64,000 nucleotides of DNA from Diphasiastrum complanatum (GCA_029204225.1 CM055094.1:63442442-63506441); one strand, 5' to 3'. Counted from the first letter of the stretch, positions 45,921 through 59,308 are shown. The notes: generated by a model from the sequence alone, not told the origin. Program-made: numbers and translations.

Positions 45921-47010
45921 TTAATGTAGATTATCGTTAGAAAAAATATAAAGAAAGTAACTATAAAATAAATAAATGAGATGTACATTAATTGGCCCAA
46001 ATATGTATTGTAGCTTCATGGAATAGGGACGTTGACCACCAACAAGCCCATCATGTATAGGGTGATCGGGTGGAAGGTATCGAGTGTGGCCCTCATAAAC
46101 CATCTTTGGTATGAACTCCTTGCCATAAATCTTTAGCTCATCTATCAAGGGAGCCATATACACGTCCATATTTTTTGCCTTGTATTTTATCGAGATAAGA
46201 AGGGCAAGCATTAGGTGCCCTTCTTGATACTTAGCCAGGGGGAGATGTTGTAAATACAAGGACAACTGACCAAGTGGACCGTGATGTAGAGCGCAAACCA
46301 AATGGATTCACACCATCCATTGCCAACCCCAAATGCAAATGGCGAAGCTCATCTCTAAACTCATGCCAACATGCTTCCATGTTGGACAATCAGTAGGGAT
46401 CCTCATAGTATCCTCCGATGAACGATTGTTCGAATGCCAAGTATGATGGAAAAATGTCTTACCACCTTGGCGGGTATGGTTACTCCTTGAAAATCTTGCT
46501 TGTAGCAGTGTTTCCCACAACGTGGACATGTGCTTGCCTCCTCAAACTCATCTCGATATAAGATGCAATCATTTGGGATATGCATGAATACTCTTATAAT
46601 CCATGCCGACTACTAATAGCATTTTCTTGGCTTCTTGTTGAGACGTTGTCATGGTGTTATTTGGAGGCAACATTTTTCTGAGCAAACTACGACAAAATAT
46701 ATATTTATGTAATTAGTTATATATAGTTTCTCACAACGCATGAAAAATAAAATGAGATGAGATCAGTTTGTCTATAACACACAAGAAGCTAGCAAGATTA
46801 CCCAAACAACTCTGTGACGCTCGCATCCGACCACCCATACTTAGCTTGCAAGTTCAAAAGTAATAAGCAGGCTCACAACTTTGACATTTGTCCACCCACG
46901 TACAAAGGAGTGGATGCCAAGCCACGCATCATCTCTTCTACCCTTGTTAATGTGGCCTTGGGTGCGTTCGTGAAGAATGCATCCATCATGTCATCCATAA
47001 ACTATGAATG
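45921..47010 (-). pseudogene. CACTA (En/Spm) TNP2-type transposase remnant
   Basis: Read on the minus strand from 47010: DDMMDAFFTNAPKATLT, PLYVGGQMSKL, then LQAKYGWSDASVTELFG (the ...NGWSxxSFxxLL motif), an interval of about 110 bp with a GTAATC donor and TAG acceptor that looks like an intron, TTSQQEAKKMLLVVGMDYKSIHA, PNDCILYRDEFEEASTCPRCG, IPAKVVRHFSI, HLGLAMDGVNPFG, and DVYMAPLIDELK. These follow the order of Transposase_21 (TNP2). In CACTA elements this protein binds and cuts the element ends. Several frameshifts and a CPK-like change (AYPK) break it; no terminal CACTA repeats were found. Confidence 0.85.
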
Positions 47011-47837
47011 ACACATCCTCGTGTATTGTGTCTCCTTGGGACATATCTTTGTGCAAGTCTACGGGTGCATGAGAGGAAAGTGGTGGCTCTCGTGCGCTTG
47101 CACGTTTGAATCTTGCAGATTGCATGGCAACATCTGGTTGAATTCTCCGAGAGTCATGTGACACATGGTCATCATCCTACACAATACAAGTGCAACAACA
47201 GTCAAGAACAACAAAACATTCTCTCCAATTGTGAAGATTGCCAAATACATACATGATAAGGGTGCATGCAATCATGTTTTTTAGCAATACAAAGTGCCTA
47301 ATTGCAAATCAAAACTCACCGAAGAACTGACTTCAGGCCACACAAATAATGAATCTCTCTCAATTTGTCCAAACATGCAAACGTGTGATATAGTAATATG
47401 TCGCTCTTGTCGCACAGTGCATACTTACATCATGTACATGGGCATGGTATTCTTTGGTATAGTCAGGCCTCTGATCCAATATGTGATGGTCCTGCCTCAT
47501 CATCTGAAGAAGAAGAACATGAACTTGCCATTTGCATTGGTGCACCTTGATGGTTGACAATGGATGGAACACAAAATTAGAGATGATCAACAATACATAG
47601 AACAAACTAAGTGAATACACTGAGACAAATACAAGACATGCTTATAATTACTAATTTGAGTCTAGTGCAACTAGTCTCTTGAAATTTTCTTTTACACGAT
47701 AAATTAATCAAATTTCTTTTACAAACAATATTGTTCAACAACTTAGTTGTATGGCATTTACTTGGATTGTTAGAACTCCATCATAAATATGATGGTGATC
47801 TATGGCGCAGGTGGTTCTAGGCATCTTGATGACGTAT
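47011..47837. other. No gene recognised; flank of the CACTA remnant
   Basis: Short ORFs on both strands have no recognisable domain. The region may be the 5' part of the decayed CACTA element. Confidence 0.35.
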
Positions 47838-48505
47838 AAATTCAAGATAGGTCTAACTAAATCCCCACTCATTGTTTGTGACAAAGGCCAACTACAATCT
47901 TGTGGCTCGTTATTTTTGACAAGGCCAACTGCAGTCTTGTGAAGAGCGAGGCTAGCCATGTAATGATGCACATAGGCATGCATCAGATATCATGATATTT
48001 GATCCATGCCTATGTGCATCATTACATGGCTAGCCTCGCTCTTCAGTTCTCCTTACCTAATAAAAATTGAGATCTGTATAATATTCTACTTCTGAATCCA
48101 ATTTTGTACAATCAAAATAGTACATCATTGAGGGATTCAAGGCTAAGGTGTTTTTGATCAAAATGTCTAAACATCCATATTCTTAAAGATTTCTTCTACA
48201 CTAAGGTCACTTGTTATCATCTAGTTAGCATATGTCATTGGCAAAGTATATCATGATATCTTAGAACAGGAAAATTCAAGATAGGTCTAAATTCCTCATT
48301 GTTTGTGACAAGGCCAACTATAATCTTGTCATGATATCCATGTCTATGTGTTTCATTACATGGCTAGCCTCTTCAGTACTCCTAAATTAATGAAAACAAT
48401 AGGGATCTACATAATCTGCTTGATCAGAATCCAATTTTGTATAATCGATTGCAAAATAGTACGTCATTGAAGAGTTCAAGGTGTTTTTGATCAATTCTTC
48501 TTTGC
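47838..48505. repeat. Direct duplication (about 320 and 240 bp), one copy with an extra inverted arm
   Basis: Copy 1 (about 47838-48160) and copy 2 (about 48267-48505) share AATTCAAGATAGGTCTAA, TCATTGTTTGTGACA, GGCCAACTATAATCTTG (or CAA), CATTACATGGCTAGCCTC, AATCCAATTTTGTA and AAGGTGTTTTTGATCAA in the same order. Copy 1 carries the palindrome at 47941-48044; copy 2 has only its right arm. Confidence 0.85.
47941..48044. repeat. Perfect inverted repeat: two 40-bp arms, 24-bp loop
   Basis: Positions 47941-47980 and 48005-48044 are exact reverse complements (GAAGAGCGAGG...ATAGGCATG and its mirror). The 24-bp loop holds ATATCATGATAT, itself a palindrome. A transcript across it would fold into a 40-bp perfect duplex, in the size range of young plant miRNA or siRNA hairpins. 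No transposon ends or protein are evident. Confidence 0.95.
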
Positions 48506-48509
48506 TTTT

Positions 48510-50940
48510 GGATCATTGTATGTAGGCCTTTATTACAATCAGCCTCGCCAGCTCTATCATTATACTATGCCGGTTTTCCCGAGTACTAGAAATAGGGACT
48601 TATGTAAATAGATTCCTTGAATTTTTTTTTTTTGCAAAATCACTACTTTTGAAAAAAGACAAATTTTAGAATTTTGAGTTGTTGGATGCCCAAGAATAGT
48701 AGTTGCATGCCAATTATGTCGATATTTGGATGCTTATAAAATCCTTTAACCAGATGAGTATAATTTGGCAGATAAAAAATAGTTTCGTTGAATGCACTAT
48801 TTTTTAACAAGGCATGGGAACATAACAACTAGCAATCTTTGATAATTGTGTGACTTTAGAATGCAACATATTTGAGTTTATTTTAGCATTTAGTGAAGGT
48901 CTCGAAATAGACCTCAAAAAAGACTACAGAATATTGAACCCAATTTAGTCCGGACCTCAGAATACTGTAGCTAATTTGAGAGATATACTAAGGCTCAGAC
49001 AGATTTTTGCAAACGAAATTGTTGATCATTGTCGTGGCATTTTCGAAAAAGGAAGAGGAGTGGGTGATGGTATCAAGGGATGTACCTGCCGTCTTTTTCC
49101 TCTCCCTTGTTTGTTGATCCTTCCTCACCCTCTTTATCCTCCTCACTCTCATTATCCTCCTCACATTTGAATGCTTTTCTTGCTCTTGCTCTTTGCTTCC
49201 TCCTCTTGTTCCTCTTGCACTTTGCTTCTTCCTCTTGCTCTTCCTCTTTACTTACTCCTTGCAAAATCAAAAGTGCTGAGCTCAAGAAAAAAAAGAGAAG
49301 CTGGAGGATGGAGGTTTTCTGATTATTGGATGTAACGTAATCTATCTCTCTCTCTATCTCTTTTTTTTCACTCTCTCTTTCTCTTACATCTTAGTTTCCA
49401 TCTCAATGTGATGCAATTTTTGTTTATTGACTTCACATTTTTTATGCAGGTTTATTTTGAGGCAAAGGAGGCGACGGATCCACAAACGTTTCTGAAGGTA
49501 ACAGACAGGTCGGAAAGGTCATCAAAATAGGCAGATCTACAAAATTTGCTATTCTGATGGGTATTCCGATATTTGATTTTCTATGCTTTAGGGTGCGGTG
49601 GATCCAGGTGAGAGTGCTGGATGAGGGTTCTGGATCTCCAGATTTGTAGATGGTCAAAATGGAATAGGTGGATCTATGGGGTTTGTAAAAGCAGTGCCTA
49701 TTCTGATGGGTATTCTGATGTTAGATCTTCTATTCATTTGTTGTATATCCAGTTATTTGGTAGAGATACAAATTTTCATACAGATCTTTGTTGTTCTTTG
49801 TGTAAATTTAGTTTTTGCTTTGTCTGGATGGGTTTGGTATTTTTAGATAGGTGCATTCCGAACTCTGCTCATAAATTTTTACATCTCAGAAACAAATCTC
49901 TAATAAACATTAGCAAGTTGTGCCTGAACAATGATAGATTATTACCACTCAGTTGATATATCAAGATTAGCAAAATTCCCGGCCCAGTTGATATATCAAA
50001 ATAAACAAAATGTGACTCAACAATGCAACATTTTTTAGAATCTTTCACCACATTAAAGTCTTATTGTTCCCTTCTTGATTACATTTGTCCTTGATTCGAG
50101 GGTTCTTAGAAAATATTTTTATGAAGTCACTAGCGAACTCTATAGTTGGCCTAAGAAAACAATTGATACCCACTCTCAACAATTGGCATAGTCTAATGCT
50201 TTAATCTTTGACCCTTATGGCACTTCAAGTATAGTTTGGGCAATAAATAGTGAGCGATTAGGATGAGTGCCACATTGTTCTTCACCATGAAAAATGATTC
50301 TCTCGTCCAATGTCAAGAATCTTGAAATTTTTGACCTTGTCCGAATCACAAAAAAATGGACACACAAATCATGAGAATTCGAGTAAAGGTAATGAATGAT
50401 CTACCAACAGGAGTCGAAACAGACCTCGGAATAGGCGTATCTATTTCAGACAGTAAACCATGACCCATTTTGAGGTCTATGCCGAGGATGAATATTAGCA
50501 TTTTTGAGGTTTTTTAAGATTGCAAGTAATTTAATTAAATTGCTATCTAATCATTGTACTCCTTTACTTAGCAAAATGTGCCACACCAATGCAACATTGT
50601 TTTTGTCCTTCAAGTATAGCTTGACCAATAATCGACCACCATTATTTGACTTTAGAGCCTTGATAGTCTTGTTAAGTTTGTTTCTCAGCATATATTTGAA
50701 GTGAGTTGGTTTCAAAACATATGTTTGAATCGGGTTATACAAAAGTTTCAATAATCTTTTGAAATATGATCACCACCATTATTTGATCTTAATGGCTTGA
50801 TAGTAGTATACTTGGCTCTTTAGAAGATACAAGTTGAGTCCAACAAATCCATCAATAAAGGTTAGTCTTTCTCCAACAAGACTTAGGAAGTGACCTTTCA
50901 AATAAAATCACTTTAGCACATTACATAAAATCCACCATCA
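48510..50940. other. No gene recognised
   Basis: AT-rich with pyrimidine-rich patches (49100-49260, 49330-49390). An imperfect duplication at about 49500-49590 and 49640-49730 shares CTATTCTGATGGGTATTC. Short ORFs have no support. Confidence 0.5.
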
Positions 50941-51012
50941 AATGGATCCAAAAAACAATCAAATGCAAAGAGTTAAGAGCCTCGAGTTTTGCCATTTAGG
51001 TGTCACAAGTGT

Positions 51013-51461
<449 letters not shown>

Positions 51462-51671
51462 ATTTCTTGAAATAGATAATTCAAGATGGCTAAAGAAGAT
51501 GCAAATTAGGCTGTGCCGAATCCAACTACATCATTTTATATGCACATTTGCCAGCAATTGAGTAATGATCTCAATGGCATGCATAATCGCAATAATATGA
51601 GACACCATCAATATGTTCCCACAATTTTGACAAATTTGTAGTCCACCAATTTACGCTTGACACGGAGACGA

Positions 51672-51865
51672 TGTACACACCACCGGCCAGTGTGTGCATG
51701 ACATCTGTCTCACCACATCAGCATGTTGCAACACATGTTGTGCGACACGTGTCTAAATTTTTTGTCAGCACACCACCGGCCAGTGTGTGCACAGCATCTG
51801 TCTCGTCACATCAGCATGTTTTAACACAGGCTGCACGACACGTGTCAAAAAAAAATTTCAGCCAT
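51672..51865. repeat. 93-bp tandem duplication
   Basis: Two copies with a 93-bp period share ACCACCGGCCAGTGTGTGCA, CATCTGTCTC, CACATCAGCATGTT and CGACACGTGTC. The second ends at the ACACGTGTC box. Period is a multiple of three, so ORFs pass through. Confidence 0.9.
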
Positions 51866-51929
51866 ATTGACACGTGTCCGGCAAACAGTATGGCCCACAT
51901 CTGGCCATGCATTGTGTGTCAATTGGGCC

Positions 51930-52534
<605 letters not shown>

Positions 52535-52779
52535 GGCCTGCATTTCTTTTTTTGGTTTTACTTTTTAGTTAACCAAAAAATTCTATAATTCTGCATGAAT
52601 TTTCCTTGCAAAATTAGCTTTTCAACGATTTACTGTATGCTTTAATTCAGCATGTTTGTGTGCACGTATGATATTTTGATACATTTTAAGCCTATATAAT
52701 CCTTAATATAGGCTTAAATAGAAGTTTTGTTGAACTAGATCAAATTGTTGTCTTCGTCGAATCTCAGTTTTCAACCAGA

Positions 52780-55095
52780 GACTTATTCGGGGGAGAAGAA
52801 GGAGAAGAAACCAGAGGTAGTGGTGGACTGACTCGTCAAGTGGACTAGTTACTTCAGCTTGCACGAAGTTCTAGATGAGAAGAAAATCGAGAGTGTCGTG
52901 TTATTCTTACGTGGCAAGGCATCGTCATGGTGGTGGGATTTGCTGGTGAAGCCCACTATCTGGGATGCTTTTGTGAAAGTTTTTAAAAACATTTTCATAA
53001 TAGCTGATGATGTTGATTTGTACCATAAATTTGTGAATTGCAAAATGGGTAGTAAGAGCACTCTCATATATAGGAATTTATAGACCTTTGGAATAGAATG
53101 CTATCATTTGATGCGAAGTTGGCTTTATGGCAGTTCGTCCTAGGTTTGCCTACCGACTATAAGATCGAATGTGCTTCAATGCCTCAAGGATGCTTTTCGG
53201 ATTGCAAAACCATGCAATTCCATAGTAGTGGCGTCCAAGAAGCAGCTTCAACAGATTCCAACCACTTTGAAAACCAAGAAGAGGAAGTAGTGCAGTCCAT
53301 ATTGAGCGAGAAAATATTTTGACGAATTGGATCAATTGACATCATAACCCTAGAAACTGAAGAAAAAAGATGAAGAAATCTATGTCTCAGATGAAGGCTA
53401 AGAAAGAAATCGCTATTTCATTTGTAAAAAGCCTGGGCATATGATAAAATTTTGTCTAGAAAAAACAAAACCTATGGCACAAATGATCAAAATCTTTGGA
53501 GGTAAGGGTAAAACTTTGGAAATTTAACTTGACGGATTGTGAGTGTAAATGTTATTATAGTATTGCTTATTTCTTGCCTAATGAACTTTTTCGTTTAATT
53601 GGCACAATTAAAGATCAATATTTTATTGGACAGTGGTTCTACTCATAATTTCACTAATTTTTGTCTTGTGTAGAAACTCTTGGGAACTGAAGCCAGTAAT
53701 CATAGATACAAAGTTTGTCTAGCTTTAGGAGTGGAGTTGGAGACTTGGAATGTGAAAGTGCCGAATCTCCCAATTTTGATGCAAGAACATAGAGAATTAG
53801 TTAGTTTTCATGTTTTAGACCTAGCTCGTACTGATTTAATTTTTGGATCTGAATGATTATTTAATAAATCGCCTTCTCTGTTTATTGATTTTGAGAAGCA
53901 TGTTCTCACTTTCAAGGAGGGTAATAAGGTAGTTACTTTGTTTGGCAATAATTTCGTACATCCATCAGATGGGATTTCTACATTTAATGCAATGGAAGCA
54001 TTTGATTATTCACCGTATGAAATTTTTTGGTATTTGTTATTCCAATTTTGGATGTTCCTGATGTGTATAATTGTGAATTCTCAACAATTCATAACTCAGT
54101 AAGTTTAGATCGTGAACAAGCAATGAAAAATTGGATCATAAGTTAATTTAAAGATGTTTTTCTTTCAGAATTATCTCATGGTTTGTCATCATCGAGGTCA
54201 ATGGACTACAATATAGAGCTAATTTTAGAAAGTCATCCTATCTCTAGACAATTTTTATAGGTTCTCTTAGAAAGAGGAGATAGAGATTTCAAATTAAATA
54301 GAAAATTATTTGAGGATAAGACATATAAAACCTAGTAAATCACCATAGGGTGCTCCTGTTCTTCTGAAAGCGAAGAAAGATGGAGGTCTCCGGATGTGTG
54401 GATTACAAGGGGTTGAATAAGGTCATCCATCCACCCAGGATGGATGAACTTGTACATCGCTTAGGTGGAGCTCAATATTTCACTAAGATAGATCTCAGGA
54501 CATGGTACCATCAAATTATAATTAAATCGAAAGATATCCAAAAGATAGGATTTCGTACTAGATTTGCCATAATGAGTTCTTAGTGTTGTCGTTTGGGTTG
54601 ACAAATGCTCCAATGACATTCCATAAACAATTTGTTTCGTCCATAATTGGGGACGTTTGTGGTAGTATTCCTAGATAATATTCTCGTCTACAGTAATACC
54701 TTTGAGGAACACATAGAGCACTTGAGAATTGTCTTGATGAAATTCTAGTAGGAGTTATTCTATGCTAAGGAATCCAAGTGTGAATTCTTTAAGCATGAGC
54801 TGGTTTATCTTGGTCATAAGATCACTATTTATGGGATCCAGATTGACGAGGATAAAATCAAGATAGTGGTTGATTGGCCGATTTTGCAAACTCTGAGGCA
54901 AGTAAAAAAAATTTTAAGAAAAAGAGGAATCAACCTAGTCCACATGTTGTATGGAACGAGAAATTGAATTGGTGTTTTGAAAAACTTAAAACTCTTATTG
55001 TTTCAGCTCCCGTATTACAAATTGCAAATCTAAATTTACCTTACATCGTGAGAACTAATGCAATTGATATTGCAATAGTTAGAAATCAGTTTTGA
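52780..55095 (+). pseudogene. Ty3/gypsy gag-protease-RT remnant
   Basis: Capsid: KKIESVVLFLRGKASSWWWDL (52880) and FDAKLALWQFVLGL (53100). A zinc knuckle at about 53412 reads YFICKKPGHMIKFC, with the first Cys changed to Tyr. Protease: INILLDSGSTHNF near 53630 and DLIFGSE. RT: KDGGLRMC then, after a one-base shift, VDYKGLNKVI, YFTKIDLRTWYHQI, LDNILVYSNTFEEH (the second catalytic Asp is Asn) and HELVYLGHKIT. RNase H begins (VSAPVLQIANLNLPYIVRTNA) and stops at about 55095. Stops are frequent; the copy is old. Confidence 0.85.
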
Positions 55096-55109
55096 TCTGA
55101 TTTATTAGT

Positions 55110-55561
55110 ATAAGCTCTAAATGTGATGATGTAATTATTGTATAGTTTATTTGGTTTACTATATATCGTTGTGATTGGGACGTGACCCATTAGGATATAT
55201 TGATTGGGCACTGATCCCATAGCTGGCTACTTGGGTTAGCCGAGTAGCCACACGTAGGAAAAATTAGCCTATACAGTATATTTTTTTGACGGCACTTGCT
55301 ATACTCAAGGGCATGTCCTAAGTTTGTCAGTCTTTTAGCCCATGTTGGGCCTATTAGTTAGACAGGTGCCTATTTCAATGAGTTGACACTTGTCAAGCCC
55401 ATGCATGTTGGGGATTTTACTATATGTACAATTTTCTCTTTGTAATCATTAACTTTTGATGTGCCATCTTTGAGAGCTTGTGAGGAGTGGCTATGGTGAT
55501 TGTGTGATGTGATCTGCATACTGCACTAGATTCTATCACAATTTCAACTTGGTATCAGAGC
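55110..55561 (+). mobile_element. Copia 5' LTR (right part) and primer-binding site
   Basis: TGGTATCAGAGC (55550-55561) is the standard plant copia primer site, three bases after an LTR end ATTTCA at 55546. A TACTATATG box lies at about 55410. The left end of the LTR is not clear. 55562-56060 would be the leader, but no gag follows, so the element is truncated. Confidence 0.6.
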
Positions 55562-56044
55562 AACAGGGTGATGCAGTATGCGCGATCCAGTGGAGTTATG
55601 GGATAGTGTCTTTCACCAGGAAAAATAGCACTCGGAGCGTCTCAGGAGAGAAAACTCCACACGGGGTATCGGCAGTCCAGATGGCATGAGACAGCAAAAT
55701 TCCTTCGATCGGAGCTTCGGGGAAGATCAAAACGATCGTCATAGGTGGAATCTGGGGAGAATTCACAAAAAATCTTGCAGTTTCGGTGGTTTCGAGAAAA
55801 TCATCGATGTTGACTTCATGATTCATTGTGTGGACAACCGTTTGGCATAACGGGGCTTGTAGAGAATTTGCAAAGAGCAGTGAAAAAGAGCAGGGTTAGA
55901 TTGGGTGGAAAATTGAGAAAATTTCAAAAAATTCCAGTTTCGTGGGGTGTTGATGAATTTATGGGAAAATCGGCTTGTTTGCAGTCAATATCACACCAAT
56001 CAAAGAGCCGTAAATTGCATCAGATGCCTTGAGGTAGGGCAACC

Positions 56045-56345
56045 TCATCCAGGCAGGAAGCTGCAAGAAGAACCACTTGAGAATTGTGGTTTGTCAATTA
56101 CCTCTCCTTTGATGCTCTTGACTAGCTCCAAATTGCCAACTTCCCTTTTGACTAGTTGAAGCGCTTTGAGATCAACCTCTTGATCTTCAACTTGACCATC
56201 AAAGTCATTGAGCAAAATTTGTTTTCCAAATCCATTACTTGACTTTACAACAAGATAACATCCATCCACTAGATCCATGTACACAAGAAGGTCCTCCAAA
56301 AGATGTTCCACTTTTCATAAGAGATCGATACTCAAGATCCATTGG
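56045..56345 (-). pseudogene. Junction region: copia RT start fused to unrecognised sequence
   Basis: Next to the copia integrase end, the minus strand reads MDLEYRSLMKSGT, the usual start of copia RT (cf. M-x-x-E-x-x-SL-x-KN-x-TW). After that the homology ends. An 88-codon ORF (MEHLLEDLLVYMDLV, SSNGFGKQILLNDF) follows to 56045 in another frame; I do not recognise it. It marks the breakpoint between the minus-strand copia and the plus-strand copia leader. Confidence 0.4.
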
Positions 56346-57041
56346 TTAGATCCACTCCTCTTCTTTCCTTGCTTGATCTACACTTGTAGGCTCATCCAAA
56401 GAGGTTAGGAAATCAACATAATTTCCAGAAACTACTTGCTTACCCTTTTGATCATATGTGTGCCTTGAAGGTACTTGTCTTTCTCTTGATGTTCTCCTTG
56501 GCTTTTGACTTGATGAAGGTCCATCATCACCACAATCAATCATGCTTGAAGACACCTTTGGAATGTTTCCCTCATCAAAAATGACATCTCTACCAACAAT
56601 CACTTTGTTAGTAGAAGGAATGTAAACCTTGTAGGCTTTACTCACCTCACTATATCCAACAAAAATACCTCTTCTTGAAGATGGATCCTCCTCATCAAGA
56701 GTAATGTTGACATAGCATGTGCATCCAAAGGTTCTTAGAAAGTTGACACTCGGCCTCCTCTTGAATAGCATCTCAAAAGGTGTCCTTCCATCCAAAATAG
56801 CACTCGGCCACCTATTGCAGAAGAAATTGGCACACAACAAAGCTTGATCCCAAAATGGTTTGTCAAGATTAGCACTTAACCTCATAGCTTTAGCACTTTC
56901 ACATAAAGTTCTATTCTTCCTTTCAGCCACTCCATTTTGTTGTGGGGTCCTTGATGTTGTATACTCCCTCTTGATCCCATGATCATCACAAAAGGCCTTG
57001 AACTTGTTAGATATGTACTCACCACCATTGTCACCTCTCAA
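56346..57041 (-). pseudogene. Ty1/copia integrase C-terminal half
   Basis: One open frame reads RGDNGGEYISNKF, RTPQQNGVAERKNRTL (catalytic Glu intact), KPFWDQALLCANFFCN, GRTPFEMLF, LRTFGCTCYVNI, RRGIFVGYSEVSKAYKVY and GRDVIFDE, then a Ser/Lys-rich linker up to ARKEEEWI. It is offset by one frameshift (near 57060-57100) from the upstream gag-protease-integrase ORF. RT and RNase H are lost. Confidence 0.9.
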
Positions 57042-58720
57042 GCACTTGATCTTTGTGGAAAATTGGTTCTCCTTGCATTATTGAACTTGACAAAGACATC
57101 ATACACTTCATCCTTGCTCTTTAGTAGATAGATCCAACAAAATCTACTAAAATCATCAATGAATGTTACATACATCTTAGCTCCACTATTGTTAATTGTA
57201 GTAAATCCATGAATATCCGAATGTACAAGTTGAAAAGGCTTTGTAGATCTAGAAATAGATCTAGTATAAGGTAGTCTATGTGACTTAGACAAAGCACAAG
57301 ACTCACAAACATGCTTGTCATTACTTAAGGAACTTGGAAGACCAATCACAACCTTCTTCTTTGCCATTACCTCCAATGACTTGAAGTTGAGGTGTCCCAT
57401 CCTTTTGTGCCAAACCTCTTGAATAGAAATTTGCTCCCTTGAAACACATCCAACTTGGTTAGCAATAGCACAAGCATCAAGTTTGAACAGCTTCCCTTGC
57501 CTTTTACCTTTTCCAATCAAGACATCCTTCCTTTTGATCAAACAAGCATCTCCATCAAACTTCACCTTGAGGCCCTTACTTAGCATTTGACTCACACTAA
57601 GCAAATTCTTGGTAATAGATGGAATAAACAAGACATCCTCCAAATGAACATTCCTATTTGTAGAGAGAGAAATAGGAATTGTGACAATCCCTTTGATTGC
57701 ACACTCACCATCATTGGCCGTGTAGATCACCCTCTTGTCATCTCCATATGCCAACAAAGAAGTGAAGTACTCTTTGTGAAAGGTCATGTGTGAACTTGCT
57801 CCACTATCAATCCACCAAGTATCTAGATCTCCATCATTAGCAAGCATACATGAAGACATCACAAAAGCATCATCATTTGCATCTTGCACATCCAAACCAT
57901 CCTCATCAAGAGTAAGATTACCTTGCTTGTCTCCTTGATCTCTCTTCTTCTTGTAGCACTCACTTGCAAAGTGTCCTTTGATGCCACAATAGAAGCACTT
58001 GAGCTTTGATCTATCCTTCTTTTTGCCACTTGAAGAAGCATCCACTTGATCTTGACCTTTAGACCACTTGCTTTTGGTTTTGCCCTTGAATTTGCCCTTT
58101 GTGAACATAGCATCCTCTTGAAGTGTCGATGTAGATCCACCTCTTGCTTGAAGCCTATATTCCTCATTGATCAAGATCTCTTGAAGATACATCAAACTTG
58201 GCAAAGTCTTTTGAATAGCAATACTATGAACAATGCTAGCATGAGCATCCAACAAGCCATTAAGAATCACTTGAATAAGCTCTCCTTCCTTAATGCTTTC
58301 ATCTATGCAAGCTAACTCATCATTCAATGCTTTCATTCTCAAAACAAAAGTACTTGGACTTTCTTCATTCTTTTGCAAACAAGAAAAGATTTGCCTTCTT
58401 AGAGTCAACACTCTAGAAGTAGACTTGGATTCATAAATCTTCTTCAATGAATTCCAAGCTTCCAAAGATGATGTGCACTTACCAACTTCCTTGAGAAGTT
58501 CATTGGTAACATTCATCTTTATCATGTGTAGAGCCTTCTTGGCCCTCTTGTCATACCTCAATTGATCTTGTTGTGTTGCTGGTCTCTCCTCCAAACCTAC
58601 AACAATATCCAAAACATCATTCATCTCAAGAAGTGACTCCATCCTCACTTTCCATAATGAATAGTTACTTGAGGTAAGCCTATCATTGGCTTCCAACATG
58701 ACTCCAATTGAGGTTGTCAT
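57038..58720 (-). CDS. Ty1/copia gag-protease-integrase, 560 codons open
   Basis: The best-preserved element in the window. The ATG at 58720 reads MTTSIGVMLEANDRL, with gag motif SSNYSLWKVRMESLL, then KKALHMIKMNV and AWNSLKKIYES. A perfect zinc knuckle CFYCGIKGHFASEC lies near residue 243. The protease site is WWIDSGASSHMT. The integrase has VWHKRMGHLNFK...CESCALSKSHR (HHCC), FQLVHSDIHG and TFIDDFSRFCWIYLLKS. It ends by frameshift (AsnAsnAla-Arg...) just before the second catalytic Asp, which continues in the next frame at 57041. In a working element the polyprotein would make capsid, protease and integrase. The missing RT shows it is dead, but decay is recent. Confidence 0.9.
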   Translation of the reverse strand: MTTSIGVMLEANDRLTSSNYSLWKVRMESLLEMNDVLDIVVGLEERPATQQDQLRYDKRAKKALHMIKMNVTNELLKEVGKCTSSLEAWNSLKKIYESKSTSRVLTLRRQIFSCLQKNEESPSTFVLRMKALNDELACIDESIKEGELIQVILNGLLDAHASIVHSIAIQKTLPSLMYLQEILINEEYRLQARGGSTSTLQEDAMFTKGKFKGKTKSKWSKGQDQVDASSSGKKKDRSKLKCFYCGIKGHFASECYKKKRDQGDKQGNLTLDEDGLDVQDANDDAFVMSSCMLANDGDLDTWWIDSGASSHMTFHKEYFTSLLAYGDDKRVIYTANDGECAIKGIVTIPISLSTNRNVHLEDVLFIPSITKNLLSVSQMLSKGLKVKFDGDACLIKRKDVLIGKGKRQGKLFKLDACAIANQVGCVSREQISIQEVWHKRMGHLNFKSLEVMAKKKVVIGLPSSLSNDKHVCESCALSKSHRLPYTRSISRSTKPFQLVHSDIHGFTTINNSGAKMYVTFIDDFSRFCWIYLLKSKDEVYDVFVKFNNARRTNFPQRSSA

Positions 58721-59308
58721 GTAGCAATGACCTGATCTTCTCTTTCAACCTGCTTCAATGCACAAAGCACTCCTTTGAACAACAACAAATGCTTTCAAAA
58801 GAAATCACCAAGATTTGAAACTATCTCACAAATTCTCTTCTAGCACTTATCCAAGCAAATCAACACAAAGAATCATGGAATCTTGATCAACCTATGATCT
58901 ATCCTCAATCTAATGACTTTTGCCACTTCCTAAGATTGAAACACACTCAAATGAAGTCTAGCAACCTCACTATCTAGAGATCCAATCAAAATTAGGGTTT
59001 TGACAAAATCACAAAAAATTGACTATTCCAAATCTACATGCAAATGCTGAAAATTTGATATGCAATCTATAAGCCACCACTTAGGCTGAACCAATAATCC
59101 AAAAGTCGGCCTAATCCAGCATGTGAATTCAAAAAATGGAATTGAACAAGTATATTGACCTATTTAGTGTTTTGATCTACAAAAGATCCAATCTACAAAA
59201 GCAAAAAATCCGATTTTGGTGTAGAATCCTCTCTAGCATGCTCTAGACTTGATATCTTCACCAAATCATTGATAAATCTGATTTCCTCCTTCATAACCTG
59301 AAACACAA
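58721..59308 (-). other. Copia leader
   Basis: Non-coding stretch of 588 bp between primer site and gag ATG of the minus-strand copia; nothing else is seen in it. Confidence 0.6.
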
